Assembly (NCBI GenBank): GCA_947457525.1
Contig: CANGXE010000101.1
Location: forward strand, 1 to 6,269
Source: Bacteroidota bacterium
GTDB lineage: Bacteria > Bacteroidota > Bacteroidia > Chitinophagales > LD1
Direction of reading: 5' to 3'
DNA length: 6,269 nucleotides
The notes beneath the pieces are model-generated. The model was given only the letters and a program-made list of their open reading frames with translations, did not search any database and was not told the origin of the DNA. Positions 1 to 6,158 of this stretch are shown here, in pieces. Within the stretch, counting starts at the first letter, position 1, and every line of letters begins with the position of its first letter. Both the position numbers and the translations under genes were made by a program.

Positions 1-1
1 T

Positions 2-130
2 TACATCACCAAGACATGGTACACCTACTTGATTAAAACAGGAGAAAGCGATTATTACAAACTGCGCTTCATTGACTTTAAGAAAAACGGAGTGCGCGGT
101 TATCCGACTTTTGAGTATTATAAGTTGTAA
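2..130 (+). CDS. HmuY-like protein, C-terminal fragment
   Basis: This is the 3' end of a gene that begins left of the window; 42 codons remain before a TAA stop. The visible peptide contains YYKLRFIDF, then GVRGYPTFEYYKL at the very end. That combination (a K-L-R-F strand, a short polar turn, then G-Y-P-T-F-E-Y as the last strand) is what I know from the C-terminus of HmuY-family proteins of Bacteroidota. These are all-beta, usually lipid-anchored outer-membrane or secreted proteins; the Porphyromonas gingivalis member binds haem. The haem-ligand region and any lipobox lie outside the window, so haem binding is only family inference. The gene converges on the thioredoxin-like gene, and the two stop codons touch with no spacer. 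Another beta-rich surface protein is possible, but the terminal motif makes HmuY the best guess. Confidence 0.62.
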   Translation, partial: YITKTWYTYLIKTGESDYYKLRFIDFKKNGVRGYPTFEYYKL

Positions 131-682
131 TTACTCTGATACCACTTTTGTCTTGAAGGTTTTATCAAACTCTTCCCATTTCATCGTTTTGAAACTGTTG
201 CTGAACACATAGTTTGATACCATATCAAAACGACCCGGCTCTAAAAATCCCGGTACAGGAAAGATAACATTCATTTTCTCGTCAATGTACACAGTGGTTG
301 GGTAACTCATTTGACCGTTTAAAATCTCTGCGGCCAACTCATGATAGCCTCTGTAGCCTTGTGGTACAAACTTGTACGTCTTGCCATCTAAAGTGATTTC
401 CTCTCTTGTCTCTGCATCAAACTTAATGGCATAAAAATTATCATTAATGAATTTCACTACTTGAGGGTTCTCATAAGTCGCCACGTCCATACGTTTGCAC
501 CATCCACACCAACCTGTGTACACATCCACCACTACTTTGCGCGGCTCTTTCTTTTGGGCTTCGGCTACTTGCTGCCAAGTCATCCAATTTATCTTTGCCT
601 TGGGTGTGTCTTCCATTTTTTTGAATGAATACACCCCAACCATGGCCACCAAAATCATTGCGAATAAACCTGCCTTCTTCAT
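131..682 (-). CDS. thioredoxin-fold protein with WCGWC active site, membrane-anchored or exported
   Basis: A 183-residue protein using the ATG at 682. This start gives a classic export segment (MKK, then a hydrophobic run AGLFAMILVAMVGVYSF, residues 4-20). An ATG at 697 and a TTG at 709 would only add polar or aromatic residues ahead of the two lysines. No lipobox cysteine and no clear AxA cleavage site follow, so it may stay anchored with the domain in the periplasm. The thioredoxin core is clear: strand VVVDVYTGWCGWCK (catalytic Cys at about 59 and 62), FIND/FYAIKFDAE, then SYPTTVYID with the cis-Pro at about 128. Between them lies a ~35-residue insert (ITLDGKTYKF...HELAAEIL) common in the DUF255-like/Thioredoxin_7 group of Bacteroidota. 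Both redox cysteines are present, so a thiol-disulfide reductase or oxidase role in the envelope is likely; the substrate is unknown. It has its own candidate promoter and converges on the HmuY-like gene. Confidence 0.88.
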   Translation of the reverse strand: MKKAGLFAMILVAMVGVYSFKKMEDTPKAKINWMTWQQVAEAQKKEPRKVVVDVYTGWCGWCKRMDVATYENPQVVKFINDNFYAIKFDAETREEITLDGKTYKFVPQGYRGYHELAAEILNGQMSYPTTVYIDEKMNVIFPVPGFLEPGRFDMVSNYVFSNSFKTMKWEEFDKTFKTKVVSE

Positions 683-709
683 ACTATAAAACCACATTTT
701 GTTACTCAA

Positions 710-738
710 CGAATATAAGTGAAATGTAAAATCTCCAA
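710..738 (-). promoter_or_regulatory. candidate Bacteroidota promoter for the thioredoxin-like gene
   Basis: Read on the minus strand, TTG (736-738) is followed after 18 bases by TATATTCG (710-717). The Bacteroidota sigma-ABfr consensus is a -33 TTG element and a -7 TAnnTTTG element about 17-21 bases apart, so this differs at one -7 position. Transcription would start near 703, leaving a leader of about 20 bases before the ATG at 682, which is consistent with that start choice. The region is AT-rich, so a chance match is possible. Confidence 0.35.
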
Positions 739-796
739 CATATTAATTGTTAATACTATCAGGGTTATTTATTGCAAGAATATTCGTAGCTGAGTC

Positions 797-3700
797 TTAG
801 CGAATAATCGTTACACTGCCTTTGCGAGTGATGCTCTCGGCATCGCCAAACAAGCCCAACCGCACAAAGTAAACATAAGCGCCCATTGGCATCTCTTTGC
901 CTTTAAACTTACCATCCCAAGGGAAGGCGCCATCGTGTACTTTCTCGCCCCATCGGTCAAACACTTGGAAAGTATAAACTTTAACCCCAGCTTGCGACAA
1001 CACATAAAAGAAGTCATTCACTCCATCATTATTTGGCGTAAAAGCATTTGGAATAAAAAAGTTGTTGGGCAGGAGCACGCGCACTAACACGGAGTCTGAA
1101 GCGATACATCCATTGGTAAAGATTTGCACTCCATAATATTGCGCAGCTTCCGTAGGATAAATTATCGGCTGGGTGCAATTACTGCAAGGCACATCAGCTA
1201 AGGGAAACCATTGAAATGAATCGACATTCGCCCCGTTCAAATTGATGTTAGTGTAAAGCAATACACTGTCGCCATAAGTCACGAGGGTGTCAGGGAAAAC
1301 CGTCACGCTTGGCACCGAAACAGCAAAGACCGTCACTGCTGGTGCATTCACGGTGCAACCCGAAATGTCCGTCACGGTCACTGAGTAACTGCCGGCTTGA
1401 TTAACACTAACCGAGGCTGTGGTTGCGCCATTGCTCCAAGCATAAGCCGTAAAGTTTCCGCTCACGCTCAAGGTCAAAGAAGTATTCGCGCAAAATTGTG
1501 TGCCGTTGCTAGTATCTATACTCACATTAGCCGAAGCACCAGAAAAGATCCTCACCGTGTCTGACTTACTGCACGTAGGATCCGAAGCGTTCAACACATA
1601 GAACACAGTGTCTGTGGTACCCAGCGGAACATTCACTTGTGGATTATTGACGACTGAGCTACTCAACCAAGAAAGAGCCGTAGCATTTTCGGCTGTCCAT
1701 GCTGCGCTTGAACCGGGAGTCACTGCCGGATTACCTCCAAGCGTGGCTGTCCCTCCTTCACAAAACACTACGTCTGCACCCGCATTCGCCTGTGGCGAAG
1801 CTTTGGAGAAAACACTCATCGTGTCAGACACCGAGCAGTTAACCGTATTCACGGTCAAGATATACTGAACCGTATCTATAGTACCATTGGGAACCACTAG
1901 CGTAGGGTTAGCGGTGGTGGTGCTGCTCAACCAACCATTTGCACTGGCGGGTTCGCTTACCCAGTTGACAAAAGGAGAATTGACAGCCGGATTCCCACCT
2001 AAAATAGCTGTGCCACCGGCACAAAACGACACATCGCTGCCCGCATTAGCAAAAGGTTTGGGTAAGGAATAAATCCTAATAGTGTCTCTGCGAAAACAAG
2101 TAAAATCTGAGGTGCGCAACACATAGAAAAACGTATCAATTATTCCTGCCGGAACGAAAGCTGTAGGGTTAGAGAGATTAAGGTTGTTCACCCAACTTTG
2201 CACGGTGGCATTTTCGCCAAACCATTGCACCGATGCTCCGGGGCTGGTGGTGGGTGTGCCACCGAGGTTAACTGTTCCTCCTTCGCAGAGGTATACATCA
2301 GTTCCGGCATCAGCAGCTGGAGAAGGGGTAACAAAAATATCTAGGTCGTTTGTAAAAGCAAAATTCAAACAGGTATCCCTAATAATACAACTGACTATCA
2401 CATCTTGCTGTGGGTATATCGTCAATTTATTGGTCCCATAAACGGTATCAATCGTATTGCCATAACTCCAAATAAAGTGATAGGGCGGCACTCCACAATT
2501 TGGATTGGCGGTGAGCGTCACCGGCTCTCCGGCACATATCTGATTCTTATCTTGCGCAATAGAACCATCTACCGTACAGCCTTGAATAGTCATTCGCCAA
2601 AAGTTGCCGCGAGCGCAGAGGTAGCCACACTGATCAAGGCAAACGGAGTCTCTATTCTTGAGCGTGAAAGGAATAACATAATCTGGACATTGCGGGTCGA
2701 TGCAGCTTAGGTAGTTCGGGACAAAGCTATTAATCAATAAGGCGCTTGCTCCCGGCACCAAGTTCGGGTCGGTGGTGCAGGTGCCAGTGAATGGTGGAAG
2801 AGCCGGATTGCAGGACAGCAACCCCGTAGTGGTGTTGCAAGTGTCATTACGCACTTCCATCGTCACTTGACTAAAGGTGCAGAAAGGAGGCGGCAGGGCC
2901 GGCACTCCGCAGTTCGCGTCATAGGTCAAAGTATATTCCACATCCACTAGCGCATTCGTTAAAGTACTTTGTCCGGGCACGGTCACATTCATAAAGTAGT
3001 CACAACTGCCTAAAGCCAGCGAGGTGAAACCCATGTTGTAGGACGGCAGTCCTGTCTGAGAAAAATTGCCATACTTGTTGGTGCCTACTAGAAGTGGGTC
3101 AATGGTGATGGGATAAGTATGGTCGGGTTTCGTCAACCAATCTATCGGCACAAACAGCTGCAAAGTATATTCCCCATTGCTGTGTGCCAATTTATATTTC
3201 CCATAAACTCCCATTGCCTTGGCATCAACGTATATCGGCTTTTCGTAACGCATCAACTCCTCTCCCGCTGTGTTCTTCAACACATAGTCTCCTTGATAGA
3301 ACCCATCAGCACTCTTCGCCCATTGGTCCGCTTCCGAAAACGTAAACCCATTAGGTAACGAAAACTTATCTTCTATCACCATCCATCCTTTAGCGATGGG
3401 CAAGTTCAAGGGTTGGTCGATTACATAACTTGTTTTCACTTCGCCAATACCAAACACCTGCTCCATGGTGATGCCCGGCCAGAGGTGGTTGACGCGCAAG
3501 CCTTCTTCGCCCACTGTGTAGGTGTTGTAGTTGCCAGTTTGAGCGGCTGTTTGCACTTTCCCTTCTTCAAAAAACCAAAGTGAAAGCTGTCCATTAAACG
3601 CAAAGTTCACTTCATCAAGATGCAGGGTGGTAGTGTGTGTGTTGAGGTCTAAGGCAGTGGCCACCGGTTGGTGAGGAGCAGCATAGCGACCAAGGCCTTT

Positions 3701-4069
3701 GTTTTGCAGACGCGGGTCGATGGTGTGCCAGAGTTTACTGCCCTTGGGCTGATAATGCAACGGAAAATAACTCTGCTGCGCGTAGGTGGTTTGGGTATTC
3801 TTTTCGTCTGTAAAAAAACGTGTGTTCGCGGTTCGCTTGTCAATATGCTCTGCGCACTGGCTGCACTGCGTGGCAAAAGGCACTTGCCCAAACTCGGGAT
3901 GCTGTTGAGCCGCAACGGAGCTCAAAGGAGCAACGGTGGCGGTACTGTAGGTTTTAGCCTTAGGAAAGCTGTTGAGGTTATAGCTACGCACTTTCATCTG
4001 CGCCTGCGCGCTCCAGCCATAACTCACTAGAGCAAAAAATAAAAAGAAGTATTTGAACATTTTAACCAT
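797..4069 (-). CDS. large secreted Ig-repeat surface protein with T9SS type B (CHU_C) sorting domain
   Basis: A 1090-residue exported protein. The N-terminus (MVKMFKYFFLFFALVSYGWS, then AQA-Q) is a signal peptide with likely cleavage after about residue 23. The ATG at 4060 is an equally good start and gives a longer leader from the promoter. Residues ~55-330 form a beta-rich module opening with a CSQC motif (C69, C72) and ending in TYPITIDP, a phrase seen just before repeat regions in other long surface proteins. Residues 356-498 hold 12 cysteines, probably disulfide-bonded outside the cell. Residues ~503-582 are an Ig/PKD-like domain, 582-844 three tandem repeats, and ~845-1000 two further Ig-like domains. 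Residues ~1001-1090 (FIPNAFTPNNDGVNDFF, VFDRWGEKV, WDGKFKG, GAYVYFVR) match the gliding-motility C-terminal CHU_C domain. This directs type IX secretion, usually with a PorP/SprF partner, which is not in this window. The likely role is adhesion or cell-surface structure; the ligand is unknown. No catalytic motif is visible. Confidence 0.93.
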   Translation of the reverse strand: MVKMFKYFFLFFALVSYGWSAQAQMKVRSYNLNSFPKAKTYSTATVAPLSSVAAQQHPEFGQVPFATQCSQCAEHIDKRTANTRFFTDEKNTQTTYAQQSYFPLHYQPKGSKLWHTIDPRLQNKGLGRYAAPHQPVATALDLNTHTTTLHLDEVNFAFNGQLSLWFFEEGKVQTAAQTGNYNTYTVGEEGLRVNHLWPGITMEQVFGIGEVKTSYVIDQPLNLPIAKGWMVIEDKFSLPNGFTFSEADQWAKSADGFYQGDYVLKNTAGEELMRYEKPIYVDAKAMGVYGKYKLAHSNGEYTLQLFVPIDWLTKPDHTYPITIDPLLVGTNKYGNFSQTGLPSYNMGFTSLALGSCDYFMNVTVPGQSTLTNALVDVEYTLTYDANCGVPALPPPFCTFSQVTMEVRNDTCNTTTGLLSCNPALPPFTGTCTTDPNLVPGASALLINSFVPNYLSCIDPQCPDYVIPFTLKNRDSVCLDQCGYLCARGNFWRMTIQGCTVDGSIAQDKNQICAGEPVTLTANPNCGVPPYHFIWSYGNTIDTVYGTNKLTIYPQQDVIVSCIIRDTCLNFAFTNDLDIFVTPSPAADAGTDVYLCEGGTVNLGGTPTTSPGASVQWFGENATVQSWVNNLNLSNPTAFVPAGIIDTFFYVLRTSDFTCFRRDTIRIYSLPKPFANAGSDVSFCAGGTAILGGNPAVNSPFVNWVSEPASANGWLSSTTTANPTLVVPNGTIDTVQYILTVNTVNCSVSDTMSVFSKASPQANAGADVVFCEGGTATLGGNPAVTPGSSAAWTAENATALSWLSSSVVNNPQVNVPLGTTDTVFYVLNASDPTCSKSDTVRIFSGASANVSIDTSNGTQFCANTSLTLSVSGNFTAYAWSNGATTASVSVNQAGSYSVTVTDISGCTVNAPAVTVFAVSVPSVTVFPDTLVTYGDSVLLYTNINLNGANVDSFQWFPLADVPCSNCTQPIIYPTEAAQYYGVQIFTNGCIASDSVLVRVLLPNNFFIPNAFTPNNDGVNDFFYVLSQAGVKVYTFQVFDRWGEKVHDGAFPWDGKFKGKEMPMGAYVYFVRLGLFGDAESITRKGSVTIIR
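1538..2326 (-). repeat. three tandem ~87-residue Ig/PKD-like repeats within the surface protein
   Basis: Three successive domains lie at residues 582-669, 670-756 and 757-844 (genomic 2063-2326, 1802-2062, 1538-1801). Each opens with A-[DN]-A-G-x-D-V-x-[LF]-C-x-G-G-T-x-x-L-G-G, has a conserved W near the middle, then NPxxxVPxGxxDTxxYxL, and closes with a second cysteine followed by a D-T-[IM/V] strand. Each repeat has exactly two cysteines (595/658, 683/745, 770/833), fitting one disulfide per domain. The copies are clearly related but diverged, and the spacing is regular at 87-88 residues. The antisense open frames over this stretch are shadows of the repeats. Confidence 0.9.
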
Positions 4070-4091
4070 CTAATAGATGCAGACAAATGTA
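4070..4091 (-). promoter_or_regulatory. -7 element and short leader of the surface-protein gene
   Basis: On the minus strand TACATTTG (4084-4091) is an exact match to the Bacteroidota -7 consensus TAnnTTTG. Transcription would begin about 7 bases downstream, near 4077. That leaves about 8 bases before the ATG at 4069 or about 17 before the ATG at 4060, which slightly favours the second start. No good TTG stands 17-21 bases upstream; that stretch is A/T- and C-rich. No Shine-Dalgarno sequence is seen, as is usual for this phylum. The rest of the 202 bp gap (4092-4271) shows only weak inverted repeats. Confidence 0.45.
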
Positions 4092-4271
4092 ATATATTGG
4101 CTTGTTTTATTTTAGGGAGATTTCAGCTAACAACTCGGGCTGAACAAGAAGGTATAAAACTGTAACCCATGTGAAAGGCTGCCGATTTATTGCATAATTT
4201 GCTGCTTGCCTTGTCACAATTCTTGATACTGCTTTTTCGCTTATGTTCCAACTAAGGCAAAAACAGAACCA

Positions 4272-4748
4272 TTATTCTTTTAACTCTACCTGTTCCGGGA
4301 AACTGATACAGAAATCGGAGCCATCCGAAGCATTTATTTGAACCTTAATAACTCCGTTAAGCTGATCAACTATCTTTTTGCAAATAGCCAAACCAATTCC
4401 GGTGCCTGTAAATTTTTCGCGATTGTGTAGACGTTGAAATATTTTAAAAATTTTTTCACGGTATTGTTCCGGTATACCTATACCATTATCAGATACAGTC
4501 AAGTGTAGATATCCGTTTTCTCGCATGAAGCTAACATTAATCTTCGGCACCTCACTTTCGTTATATTTCATGGCGTTACTAATTAGGTTCTGCAAGAGTT
4601 GTTGTACCCATACTTTCCGATAAAAAATAACCGGCAAGTACTGGAAACTGATTTGTACATTGTGGTTTACCAATTCTTGTTTTACGTGTTTGATTACATC
4701 TCGCAAAGAATCGTTCATATCTACCCGTTCGTATTTTTTAAACTGCAT
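4272..4748 (-). CDS. TPR histidine kinase, C-terminal fragment: HATPase_c domain (158 aa)
   Basis: A complete GHKL-type ATP-binding domain and nothing else. The N-box is NLISNAMKYN (about residues 54-63), the G1 box SDNGIGI (86-92), the F-box IFKIFQRLH, the G2 box GTGIGLAICKKIV (115-127), and a final GSDFCISFP strand. All ATP- and Mg-contacting residues expected for the family are present. It begins with MQFKKYERVDMNDSL, the usual linker from HisKA to HATPase_c, and has no DHp helix of its own. The ATG at 4748 sits directly after a TAA in this frame and inside the 3' end of the preceding fragment, so coupled re-initiation is possible. An ATG at residue 11 is an alternative. It could in principle phosphorylate the separate DHp fragment in trans, but one-base frameshift decay or error is the simpler reading. 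Confidence 0.72.
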   Translation of the reverse strand: MQFKKYERVDMNDSLRDVIKHVKQELVNHNVQISFQYLPVIFYRKVWVQQLLQNLISNAMKYNESEVPKINVSFMRENGYLHLTVSDNGIGIPEQYREKIFKIFQRLHNREKFTGTGIGLAICKKIVDQLNGVIKVQINASDGSDFCISFPEQVELKE

Positions 4749-5692
4749 TTATTTTTTGATAGTTCCAGCAAATCCTGAATAAGATGTTGCATACGTTTTG
4801 AACCATCTATAGCATATTCCATAAACTTCAATTCTTCTTCGCTCAGTTTTTCATTCATGCGGTTTTTAAGCAAATCAACATAAACACTGACCATACGCAG
4901 AGGCTCTTTCAAATCGTGTGACGCTACGTGGGCATATTGGGCTAACTCTTTATTGCTTAGTTGCAACTTCCGATTGGCTTCCTCTATTTCAGCGTTCTTT
5001 TTTTTAAGCAAAACGGCCTCTTTATCTCTTTGTTCTAATTCAAATTTAGATTGCGCCAGAGCAAGATCGCTCTGCTTTTCGAAGCCGCGAAGTGTTTCGC
5101 GAGTTTCATAAAATTTAATGCTATAGCGATAGGCTTTTTCGAAATCACCTTTCTCCTCGTTCAATTCGCGCAGATAACCGTAAACCGTCACCAAATCGCT
5201 GCGGTTGTTGAATTTTTCTAAATACTCTTCTGCCAGTAGCAAATGTGCAATAGCTTCTTCTTTTTTATGCTGCATTATCAGCGATTCGCTGATATGCAGA
5301 TGCGATACTCCAATCAGATTGGGATTACCAATCTGCATTTTAATCGACAAACTTCGCTGATGATATTCTGCTGCTTTATCGTATTGCAGAAGTTCAGCAA
5401 AGTTGCTGCCCAAATTGTTACATACAATCGACAACCCTGAAATGTCGTTCAGCTCTTCGTATAAAGCTACGGCTTCAAAATAATAAGCGTTGGCTATTTC
5501 TGTGCGGCTTAGCGTAGAATTATAATTTCCCAATCCCAACTGGCTTTTGGCCATACCCGGCTTGTGTTCAATGCTACGATAAATACTTTCTGCTTGGCAA
5601 AGATAGCTATAGCGCAGAGGCGACTGCTCACTTTGTTTATATAGTATGCTGATGTTATAATACAAATCAGCTATTTCCCGTTTACTGTCCAA
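4721..5692 (-). CDS. TPR histidine kinase, middle fragment: TPRs, coiled coil and HisKA domain (323 aa)
   Basis: The frame is open from just after the TGA at 5738; the TTG at 5692 is the first plausible near-start, but independent initiation is doubtful and there is no ribosome-site support. Residues ~1-200 form several TPRs (AKSQLGLGNYNSTL, CNNLGSNFAELLQYDKAAEY, the region around 125-160, and KGDFEKAYRYS). Residues ~205-250 are a charged coiled coil (FELEQRDKEAVLLKKKNAEIEEANRKLQ) linking sensor to kinase. Residues ~250-312 are HisKA: the H-box VASHDLKEPLR has the phosphoacceptor His259 (codon at 4916-4918), followed by the second helix MQHLIQDLLELSK. After the frameshift it adds eight or nine out-of-frame residues (CSLKNTNG) and ends at a TAG. 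It has the phosphorylation site but no ATP-binding domain. It overlaps the next fragment by 28 bp. Confidence 0.7.
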   Translation of the reverse strand: MDSKREIADLYYNISILYKQSEQSPLRYSYLCQAESIYRSIEHKPGMAKSQLGLGNYNSTLSRTEIANAYYFEAVALYEELNDISGLSIVCNNLGSNFAELLQYDKAAEYHQRSLSIKMQIGNPNLIGVSHLHISESLIMQHKKEEAIAHLLLAEEYLEKFNNRSDLVTVYGYLRELNEEKGDFEKAYRYSIKFYETRETLRGFEKQSDLALAQSKFELEQRDKEAVLLKKKNAEIEEANRKLQLSNKELAQYAHVASHDLKEPLRMVSVYVDLLKNRMNEKLSEEELKFMEYAIDGSKRMQHLIQDLLELSKNKCSLKNTNG

Positions 5693-5737
5693 TGTTTCGT
5701 TCGGCAGACTTTGCAGGTTTTCGATGGCTCGGTGGTA

Positions 5738-6073
5738 TCAATCACTAGCCTCTTTATACTGCCCTAGGTAGTAATAATTAGTACCCATCAGGCGATATAC
5801 TAATGCAGATAAAAAGGGGTCGGTAGGTGGCCTGAATACATCTAAAAGCTGAGCGCACATTTGATTAGACTCGCGATAATTACCTTCGATAGAACTGACG
5901 GCCAGGGCACTTTCATACATAGCTTTCAACTGAGCCTCGCGATGATTAGACTGTTCAGCAACCTGTCTTGCATAACGAGCTAACTCCAATACACGTTTGT
6001 CGCGTCCCTGTTTCAGCGCTTTACACTCTTTGAGTAGGTCTTCTATATATAGATTCTCAATCTGTTCCTTCAT
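5738..6073 (-). CDS. TPR histidine kinase, N-terminal fragment (111 aa)
   Basis: An open frame from an ATG at 6073 to the TGA at 5738-5740. It is almost wholly helical and charged (MKEQIENLYIEDLLKECKAL...), with no signal peptide or membrane helix, so it is cytoplasmic. The last part, LMGTNYYYLGQYKEASD, is the first helix and turn of a typical tetratricopeptide repeat (LG..YY..G.Y.EA). The stop cuts the repeat in its second helix; the same frame continues after the TGA with YHRAIENLQS, which completes it. As an independent protein this would be half a TPR domain with no output, so I read it as the first piece of the interrupted kinase rather than a separate gene. No convincing promoter was found directly upstream. 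Confidence 0.6.
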   Translation of the reverse strand: MKEQIENLYIEDLLKECKALKQGRDKRVLELARYARQVAEQSNHREAQLKAMYESALAVSSIEGNYRESNQMCAQLLDVFRPPTDPFLSALVYRLMGTNYYYLGQYKEASD

Positions 6074-6123
6074 TTATGGCTAAATTCCCTGATGTATACG
6101 CAGGAAGCTGTCAAAGGCTTATT

Positions 6124-6147
6124 TCACAAAGAAACAAAGGAACAAAG
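6124..6147. repeat. three tandem degenerate octamers NNACAAAG upstream of the kinase
   Basis: TCACAAAG, AAACAAAG and GAACAAAG follow each other without spacing. Six of eight positions are identical in all three; on the minus strand each reads CTTTGTNN. The block lies about 50-75 bases upstream of the kinase start, where a promoter or regulator site would be expected, and each copy contains a TTTG on the kinase strand. A good TAnnTTTG partner is not seen downstream, so no promoter is claimed. It may simply be a low-complexity stretch. Confidence 0.4.
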
Positions 6148-6158
6148 TGTTACTTTAA

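Larger units (their letters stand above)
4272..6073 (-). pseudogene. soluble TPR sensor histidine kinase, interrupted by a stop and a frameshift
   Basis: Three consecutive open frames together read as one ~600-residue TPR histidine kinase: N-terminal helical/TPR region, further TPRs, coiled coil, HisKA (DHp), then HATPase_c. The first break is a TGA at 5738-5740, in frame with the next fragment, at the TPR position between A-S-D and Y-H-R-A-I-E that is normally aromatic; TGG to TGA is the simplest explanation. The second break is a -1 base change near 4748-4757: adding one A to the AAA just before ATGCAG joins LLELSKNK to MQFKKYERVD with no stop. No transmembrane segment lies anywhere, so the sensor would be cytoplasmic, unlike the many TPR kinases of this phylum that have a membrane helix before HisKA. 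No response regulator lies in the window. The kinase motifs are intact, so decay would be recent, or the breaks are sequence errors or a real split. The fragments are listed separately. Confidence 0.75.

Noticed and set aside
781..806. Inverted repeat TATTCG/CGAATA as terminator of the surface-protein gene
   Set aside because: Only 6 bp, it includes the final codons and stop, and no T-run follows on the minus strand.
1608..2441. Three similar + strand open frames with a shared LPPSxAVPPSQ-type phrase
   Set aside because: They are antisense images of the three Ig repeats of the surface protein; their similarity is inherited from the repeats.
3649..4030. Open frames on both strands over the 5' part of the surface-protein gene
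   Set aside because: They overlap the well-supported coding frame with signal peptide, and their residue composition is not protein-like.
4122..4144. TTCAGC/GCTGAA 6-bp inverted repeat in the intergenic gap
   Set aside because: Short stem, 11-base loop and no flanking signal; expected by chance in 200 bp of sequence.
4206..4260. TTGCCTT/AAGGCAA inverted repeat downstream of the kinase as a terminator
   Set aside because: The loop is 41 bases and no T-run follows the distal arm; not a credible intrinsic terminator.
4751..4757. Slippery heptamer A-AAA-AAT at the kinase break, suggesting programmed -1 frameshifting
   Set aside because: After a -1 slip the next codon is TAA (4751-4749), so slippage terminates at once and cannot fuse the two halves.
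5738..5740. Selenocysteine or TGA-as-Trp recoding
   Set aside because: A single TGA in a TPR with no redox motif, TGG used for Trp elsewhere and no visible SECIS-like context; mutation or error is simpler.
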